A stretch of DNA of 27,523 bases from JAZGDL01 sp036477795 (GTDB taxonomy: Bacteria; Planctomycetota; Phycisphaerae; UBA1845), in the NCBI GenBank assembly GCA_036477795.1, contig JAZGDL010000221.1, forward strand, positions 1 through 27,523, in the 5' to 3' direction. Positions 23,816 to 27,523 of the stretch are shown piece by piece. The position numbers and the translations under genes were made by a program. Each line of letters begins with the position of its first letter. Position 1 is the first letter of the stretch. The notes below the pieces were generated by a model, which saw nothing but the letters and a program-made list of their open reading frames with translations, was not told where the DNA came from and did not search any database.

Positions 23816-24505
23816 TTGGAAAACTTGATTGTCTTTTTGCTTCAGGCTGTGGTGATTTCGCTGTCAGGGGTCATGGCCCCGGGCCCGATTACGGCGGCGG
23901 CACTGGCAGCAGGTGTGCATTCACGGCACGCCGGGGCCCGGATAGCCCTGGGCCACGGGATCATCGAATTCCCATTGATGCTGTTCATCGTAGGCGGTAT
24001 GGGCACCCTGCTGGCATCAGAACGTGCTCAGATTGGAATAGGTCTGGCGGGCGGCGCGTTCCTGATATTCATGGGTCTACAGATGTTCAGGACCCTCCGT
24101 TTGGGGAGGGACCGAGAAGGGATTCTCGGTCCAGCGTTTGACGATGTCGCGCGCGACACCGCTAAGCGAAGAAGCGGGAGGGACCCGATCTGGACCGGGA
24201 TAATCCTCACCGGAGGCAATCCTTATTTCCTCATCTGGTGGGCTACCGTGGGACTGGCGCTAACCTCGCGGGCGTTGGAACTGAGCCTGCTAGCGTTTGG
24301 TTTGTTCGCGATTGCTCATTGGCTATGTGATCTTGTCTGGCTGGAGGCGTTGTCCTGGGCCAGCTTCAAAGGCTCAAAACTGCTGGGCGATCGTAGTGAG
24401 GTTTTCGTGCAGGCAATATGTGCTCTGGCGTTGCTTTTTTTCGGAGTCATGTTCATCTACGGTGGTGCCCACGGGTTGCAACCCGTAGGCTTGGTCCAGC
24501 GGTAG
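23816..24505 (+). CDS. LysE/RhtB family exporter
   Basis: The family exports amino acids or related small molecules through the inner membrane. With a TTG start at 23816, preceded by AGGTGG at 23804-23809, the protein has 229 residues, as usual. Membrane helices: an N-terminal one with the SGVMAPGPITAAALAAG motif typical of LysE/RhtB, then ALGHGIIEFPLMLFIVGGMG, IGIGLAGGAFLIFMGLQMF, and after a loop GIILTGGNPYFLIWWATVGL, then LLAFGLFAIAHWLCDLVWLE and a last FVQAICALALLFFGVMFIYG. The loop at about residues 99-110 (DREGILGP) is encoded by the palindrome at 24110-24131, and the tail (HGLQPVGL) by another palindrome at 24468-24489. The ATG at 23738 would add an unlikely 26 residues. The next gene starts 14 bp later, so they probably form an operon. 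Confidence 0.85.
   Translation: MENLIVFLLQAVVISLSGVMAPGPITAAALAAGVHSRHAGARIALGHGIIEFPLMLFIVGGMGTLLASERAQIGIGLAGGAFLIFMGLQMFRTLRLGRDREGILGPAFDDVARDTAKRRSGRDPIWTGIILTGGNPYFLIWWATVGLALTSRALELSLLAFGLFAIAHWLCDLVWLEALSWASFKGSKLLGDRSEVFVQAICALALLFFGVMFIYGGAHGLQPVGLVQR
24110..24131. repeat. Palindrome inside the LysE-family gene (stem GACCGAGAA)
   Basis: A 9-bp stem (GACCGAGAA with TTCTCGGTC) and a GGGA loop. The exact reverse complement occurs at 25948-25969 outside any gene, and relatives occur at 12445, 13816 and 26014. It is in frame and encodes DREGILGP in a cytoplasmic loop. Confidence 0.85.
24468..24489. repeat. Palindrome at the end of the LysE-family gene (CCCACGGGTT type)
   Basis: CCCACGGGTT, GC, AACCCGTAGG with one mismatch in the stem. 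It is related to the 22-bp palindromes at 11516-11537 and 25594-25615. It encodes the C-terminal residues around HGLQPVG. Confidence 0.7.
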
Positions 24506-24519
24506 GACGTCTGACCCCC

Positions 24520-25533
24520 ATGACCGAAGGACGTGAAACCCGAGAAGAATCTGAGCAGCCGCGGGCCTCACCGCCGTCCGGGACCAGGCCAATCAAACGC
24601 GTGTTTGTCACCGGTGCCACCGGTTTTGTCGGCCGCTATGTCGTCAAAGAACTGCTGACTCGCGGCTTCACCCCGGTGTGTCTGGTACGCTCCCAGGCGA
24701 GGCTGGCCCAAGCCGCTCACGACCTCGATCGCAACCGCATCGCCGGCGTCGTCGGTACCGTGTTCGACCGCGCCGCCCTCGGTGAGGCTGCGGCGCAATG
24801 CGACGCGGCCATCCACCTGGTCGGCATCATCCGGGAACATCGCCTGAAGGGCCAGACCTTCGATCGCATTCACCGTCGGGGCACCCTCAACGTGGTCGAG
24901 GCTGTCAAGCAGGCCGGCATCAAACGCTACGTTCACATGAGCGCCTTGGGGGCCCGCCCCGACGCCCTCTCCGCGTATCACCGCACCAAACACGCCGCCG
25001 AGCAGTGCATAAAGGAAAGCGGTCTCGATTGGACCATTTTCCAGCCCAGCGTTATCCACGGCTACGACGGCGAATTCATGGAGCTTATGAAGACTCTCGC
25101 CTGCTCGCTGATCCCGCCGGTCATGCCCTACTTCGGGAAAGGCGAAAATCGCCTGCAGCCGGTCTCCGTCAAGGACGTGGCCTTCTGCTTCGTCGACGCA
25201 CTCAGGCGTGATGAGACCGTAGGCTGGTCCTATGCGCTGGGCGGCCCCAAGTCCTACTCTTGGAAGGAGCTGTACGCTGTCTGCAGAAAACTCATCCCCG
25301 GGGCCAAACGATGGAAGCCGCTGATTTCACAGCCTGTCCCCATCGCCAAGCTGTTGGCCGTGACCGTCATGAAAACCCCGCTGGTCCCCAGCCGCTTGAA
25401 ATTCAACCTCGCCCAGGTGCAGATGTCGCAGGAGGACAGCGTCTGCGGAACCGAAACCGTCGAGTCCGCCTTCCAGATCAGACTCCGCAATTTTGAGAAC
25501 GAACTTTCCCGATACGCCGAACTGATTCGTTAG
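24520..25533 (+). CDS. NDUFA9-like atypical SDR, NAD(P)-binding protein
   Basis: The 337-residue product starts at ATG 24520 with a polar 26-residue leader. A Rossmann fold follows: RVFVTGATGFVGRYVVKELL (TGxxGFxG motif near residue 32), LVRSQARL, then a DAAIHLVGIIRE strand and turn. YHRTKHAAEQCIKESGLDWT is the YxxxK-type region, and TIFQPSVIHGYDG follows. These fit extended atypical SDRs of the NDUFA9/complex-I-associated type, which usually bind NADPH and often act in quinone, lipid or sugar metabolism. The substrate cannot be read from sequence. The last 80 residues are a plain C-terminal domain. It follows the LysE-family gene by 14 bp. The longer frame from 24418 lies inside that gene in another frame and is rejected. 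Confidence 0.83.
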   Translation: MTEGRETREESEQPRASPPSGTRPIKRVFVTGATGFVGRYVVKELLTRGFTPVCLVRSQARLAQAAHDLDRNRIAGVVGTVFDRAALGEAAAQCDAAIHLVGIIREHRLKGQTFDRIHRRGTLNVVEAVKQAGIKRYVHMSALGARPDALSAYHRTKHAAEQCIKESGLDWTIFQPSVIHGYDGEFMELMKTLACSLIPPVMPYFGKGENRLQPVSVKDVAFCFVDALRRDETVGWSYALGGPKSYSWKELYAVCRKLIPGAKRWKPLISQPVPIAKLLAVTVMKTPLVPSRLKFNLAQVQMSQEDSVCGTETVESAFQIRLRNFENELSRYAELIR

Positions 25534-25593
25534 GGCCGTTCATTCGGAGTACATTCCGCAAGCGTAACACCCGCAGAAGCGTGACCACAGAAG

Positions 25594-25615
25594 CCCACGG
25601 ATTCAAATCCGTGGG
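25594..25615. repeat. 22-bp palindrome CCCACGGATT type, copy 2
   Basis: CCCACGGATT, then CA as the centre, then AATCCGTGGG: the same arms as the copy at 11516-11537. It is not a tRNA T-arm, because the loop length is wrong and no acceptor stem is present. Confidence 0.8.
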
Positions 25616-25863
25616 TTTCCCGCCCGTGTCCGATGCGTTTCACCATCTGTGTGTGAAAAGTGCGGCAAGAGTTTCCAAATCACAGTTCAATTCTGAGATT
25701 TTTGTCCAATGCGCCTTGCGTTTGGGCGTTTTTCGGGTATGTTATAGGTAGTCTGTATGAATCTGTGTCATTTCGGGCGTGCACAGGAGTTTTAGAGCGA
25801 GTGATTGAACAGCCGTCGCTGACGCGGCGGTTGTTATGGTGTAAATTCCTTCTCTCCCTCCCA

Positions 25864-25902
25864 GGCTTGGGCTGTTCCGGTGAGCAGCCCAAGCCGCTTT
25901 TT
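25864..25902 (+). terminator. Rho-independent terminator (GGCTTGGGCTG stem)
   Basis: An 11-bp perfect stem (25864-25874 GGCTTGGGCTG with 25885-25895 CAGCCCAAGCC), a 10-base loop, and CTTTTT directly after. This is the only clear intrinsic terminator with a T-run in the window. It lies 331 bp after the SDR gene, so it either ends that transcript late or ends a small unannotated RNA. Confidence 0.75.
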
Positions 25903-25947
25903 ACACCAAGGGCGATCTGCCTAACACTACTGCGCAAGATCACGCTG

Positions 25948-25969
25948 GACCGAGAATCCCTTCTCGGTC
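25948..25969. repeat. GACCGAGAA-type palindrome (intergenic)
   Basis: The exact reverse complement of the 24110-24131 copy. Confidence 0.85.
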
Positions 25970-26013
25970 TCCATTCCTGGCGGGCCACGGGAAGGGATTC
26001 GCGCAGCGGATGG

Positions 26014-26035
26014 GTGCGAGAAAGGATTCTCGCAC
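26014..26035. repeat. GTGCGAGAA-type palindrome
   Basis: Stem GTGCGAGAA, loop AGGA, stem TTCTCGCAC. The exact reverse complement occurs at 12445-12466. It differs from the GACCGAGAA copies only in the outer pairs, which change on both arms. Confidence 0.85.
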
Positions 26036-26116
26036 CAGCACCTTACACCAAAGGCGATTTGCTGAATACCGATTTGGTGAATACCGTTGTCAGGTGGGTG
26101 CAGGGGCCCCCAATGA

Positions 26117-26821
26117 TCACGCAGGCGCGCCGTACTCTTCGGCTTTCTCAGGTTTGCCCCAGGCCTGGTAGAGTTGGACGATGCGCTCCAGGGCGGCGCG
26201 AGTGCGGTCATCGTCTTCACCCAGCCCCTCTTTGATGATGGGGTGGGCTTCAAGAAGTAAGGGTTCGGCGCCATCGTAGCGCCCCATGACGATCAGGCAC
26301 TCGCCCAGCACGCTCTGTGCGATGCCCGTCGTCCAATGATCCTTGCCCAGGGCCTTTTCCCGAATCTCCAGGCACTCGCGTACCAGCATTTCCGCGGCGC
26401 TGGCGTCGCCCCTGCTGATTTTCAGCCGGGCCAGGGCGATGAGCGATTGGGCCAGTTGCTTTGTTTCGCCGGGCTGCCTGGGGCGTGTAACGGTCTCTTC
26501 GAACTGTATCAGCGCCCCCAGCTTGTACCTGCCCACGGTCAGCGTCGCATGCATGATCCGGGCTTCGATCCAGGGCTCCTCCTGCGTTCGCCGAAGTTCG
26601 ATGGTTCTGCCGGCGCCGACCTCTACCGGCGAGATAATGCCCACGCCGCTGTCGCTGATGTCGCGGACGGTGATGCGGTGGGCGGCGTGGCCGACGCGCA
26701 TCTCCATGTCCCAATAGCACGAGTAGCGCTTGGCCGTGCGCTTAGCTGAATAGCTGTCCACGTCGCCGAGTGCGGCGGCCTCTTCGAGCCATTTGTTGAC
26801 GATGTCTCGTGGTGTACTCAT
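26117..26821 (-). CDS. PilZ-domain protein with C-terminal TPR repeats
   Basis: The 234-residue product joins a PilZ domain (about 27-110) with TPR repeats (about 120-230). PilZ binds the second messenger c-di-GMP: the RxxxR motif is seen at 28-32 (RTAKR) and the DxSxxG motif at 54-59 (DISDSG), both intact, so binding is plausible. The TPR region has LAQSLIALARLKISRGDASA and AEMLVRECLEIREKALGKDH, then SVLGECLIVMGRYDGAEPLL, a TPR_10/12 type that binds partner proteins. The whole protein is probably a c-di-GMP-responsive adaptor in motility, secretion or adhesion. The start is ATG 26821, divergent from the HDOD gene with a 208-bp shared region, which suggests a common regulatory theme. Confidence 0.85.
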   Translation of the reverse strand: MSTPRDIVNKWLEEAAALGDVDSYSAKRTAKRYSCYWDMEMRVGHAAHRITVRDISDSGVGIISPVEVGAGRTIELRRTQEEPWIEARIMHATLTVGRYKLGALIQFEETVTRPRQPGETKQLAQSLIALARLKISRGDASAAEMLVRECLEIREKALGKDHWTTGIAQSVLGECLIVMGRYDGAEPLLLEAHPIIKEGLGEDDDRTRAALERIVQLYQAWGKPEKAEEYGAPA

Positions 26822-26890
26822 GGACTCTATATTCTACGCTAAATCACCGCCGTCGTGAAGGCCAAAGAGTTGGGTCGCCGGCATCGGGCG

Positions 26891-26909
26891 GAGCCCCGAT
26901 AATAGGGGC
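26891..26909. repeat. AGCCCC/GGGGCT hairpin between divergent genes
   Basis: A 6-bp GC-rich stem with a GATAATA loop in the region between the PilZ-TPR and HDOD starts. It is not followed by a T-run. It could be a protein site or an mRNA structure; there is no direct evidence for either. Confidence 0.5.
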
Positions 26910-27029
26910 TGTATCGCGATGGGGACCGGCCGATCCGGCGACAGGCGGCGTCGAATGGACAACATCAGCCAAAGAGAGTGGTGCGGCGGCCCGATATAGC
27001 ACAAGGTGTGCACTTGAAGGGGGACGCTG

Positions 27030-27523
27030 ATGTCCAGCCACAATGTCGTCGATCGATCGAATATCGCCCAGGAGATCCTTGATAGTGTCAGGATCCCGTC
27101 ACTGCCGGAAGCGGCGGTCAAGCTGCTGAGTCTGTGTCGTGACGACCAGGTGAGTGCCGGCGAAATCGTCGGTGTGGTGGAGATGGACCCGGCTCTGAGC
27201 ACGCGGGTGTTGAAGCTGGCCAACAGCGCCGCCTTCGGACAGCAGCACCGCGTCAGCACGCTGACTCGAGCAGCCGTCGTGCTGGGAAATGAGAATCTCA
27301 AGGTGGTTGCCCTGGGGTTCTACCTCAGTGCCGGCTGGGAGGGGATGGGGTTTGCGGGGTTCGACATCCGCGAATTCTGGCGCGACAGCGTGATACGGGC
27401 ATGCCTGGCCCGCCGGTTGGCGAAGTGCGCCGATTATCAGCCTGCTCAGACGGCCTTTCTCGTGGGCATGATCCAGGACATCGGCACGCTCATCCTGGGG
27501 ACCCACTTCGGCGCCCTTTACGG
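27030..27523 (+). CDS. HDOD-domain protein, N-terminal part
   Basis: The gene runs off the right edge; 164 codons are visible. The start MSSHNVVDRSNIAQEILDSV is followed by RIPSLPEAAVKLLSLCRDDQ, then EIVGVVEMDPALSTRVLKLA and NSAAFGQQHRVSTLTRAAVV, which is the HDOD pattern (P-LP..., D-P-L...LK-ANSA..., ...A...LG). Residues 115-164 (VIRACLARRLAK, AFLVGMIQDIGTLILGTHFG) continue the domain. HDOD proteins relate to HD phosphohydrolases and act as regulators in two-component and c-di-GMP networks. A strong GAAGGGGGA ribosome binding site at 27016-27024 fixes ATG 27030. It is divergent from the PilZ-TPR gene, so both may belong to one signalling unit. Any C-terminal output domain lies beyond the edge. 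Confidence 0.9.
   Translation, partial: MSSHNVVDRSNIAQEILDSVRIPSLPEAAVKLLSLCRDDQVSAGEIVGVVEMDPALSTRVLKLANSAAFGQQHRVSTLTRAAVVLGNENLKVVALGFYLSAGWEGMGFAGFDIREFWRDSVIRACLARRLAKCADYQPAQTAFLVGMIQDIGTLILGTHFGALY

Larger units (their letters stand above)
25534..26116. other. Gap with hairpins and one likely terminator
   Basis: The 191-codon frame at 25660-26235 runs through a terminator, several palindromes and the start of the PilZ-TPR gene on the other strand, so it is not a gene. The stretch 25640-25860 is less GC-rich than its surroundings and contains no repeats. A possible promoter (TTGCGT at 25716, TATGTT at 25738, spacing 16) followed by the terminator at 25864 would fit a short RNA, but this is weak. 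Confidence 0.5.

Noticed and set aside
25660..26235. 191-codon plus-strand frame
   Set aside because: It crosses a terminator, two palindromes and the coding end of the PilZ-TPR gene on the other strand.

Overview
The window is GC-rich bacterial DNA with widely spaced genes. Its intergenic regions are long and packed with short palindromes and low-complexity repeats. Several features point to a planctomycete-like bacterium, perhaps of the Phycisphaerae type: a large secreted protein with Cys-rich GACC modules and a choice-of-anchor-B-like domain, tiny families of the type I associate with Planctomycetes, PilZ-TPR and HDOD regulators, and the style of the repeats. That assignment is an inference from content; there is no rRNA or other marker here to settle it.

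Layout. 1-192 is the start of lepA (minus strand, cut by the window edge). After a repeat-filled gap comes an AI-2E-type membrane protein (790-1989), a hairpin cluster (2086-2349), a broken DUF4160 gene interrupted by a 228-bp MITE-like element (2464-2924), and its intact overlapping partner, DUF2442 (2905-3177). A housekeeping block follows on the plus strand: scpB, nadE, a HicB-like gene with two related small proteins of unknown function, and dnaE. From 10821 to 12573 there is about 1.75 kb without a credible gene. It holds a second copy of the MITE-like element, a second MITE-like family with 28-bp terminal inverted repeats, and many hairpins. Next come two lipoproteins (one TolB-like propeller, one TolB-N/CsgG-like), a 68-residue conserved-looking protein, and a XerC/D-type recombinase. 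Convergent to these, on the minus strand, are a 1335-residue secreted protein, a secreted helical-repeat protein and a five-heme cytochrome c. The right end has a LysE-family exporter followed by an NDUFA9-like SDR protein, then divergent PilZ-TPR and HDOD genes.

How the genes relate. Most are ordinary single genes. Likely co-expressed sets are DUF4160-DUF2442 (overlapping, now half dead), HicB-like plus the 79-residue protein (ATGA overlap), the two lipoproteins, and LysE plus the SDR protein. I found no clear defence, CRISPR or biosynthetic system. The strongest unexplained signal is the intergenic material: hairpin families whose loops stay constant while the stems change with matching changes on both arms, MITE-like elements with the same behaviour, and repeats that have run into protein-coding ends and loops.
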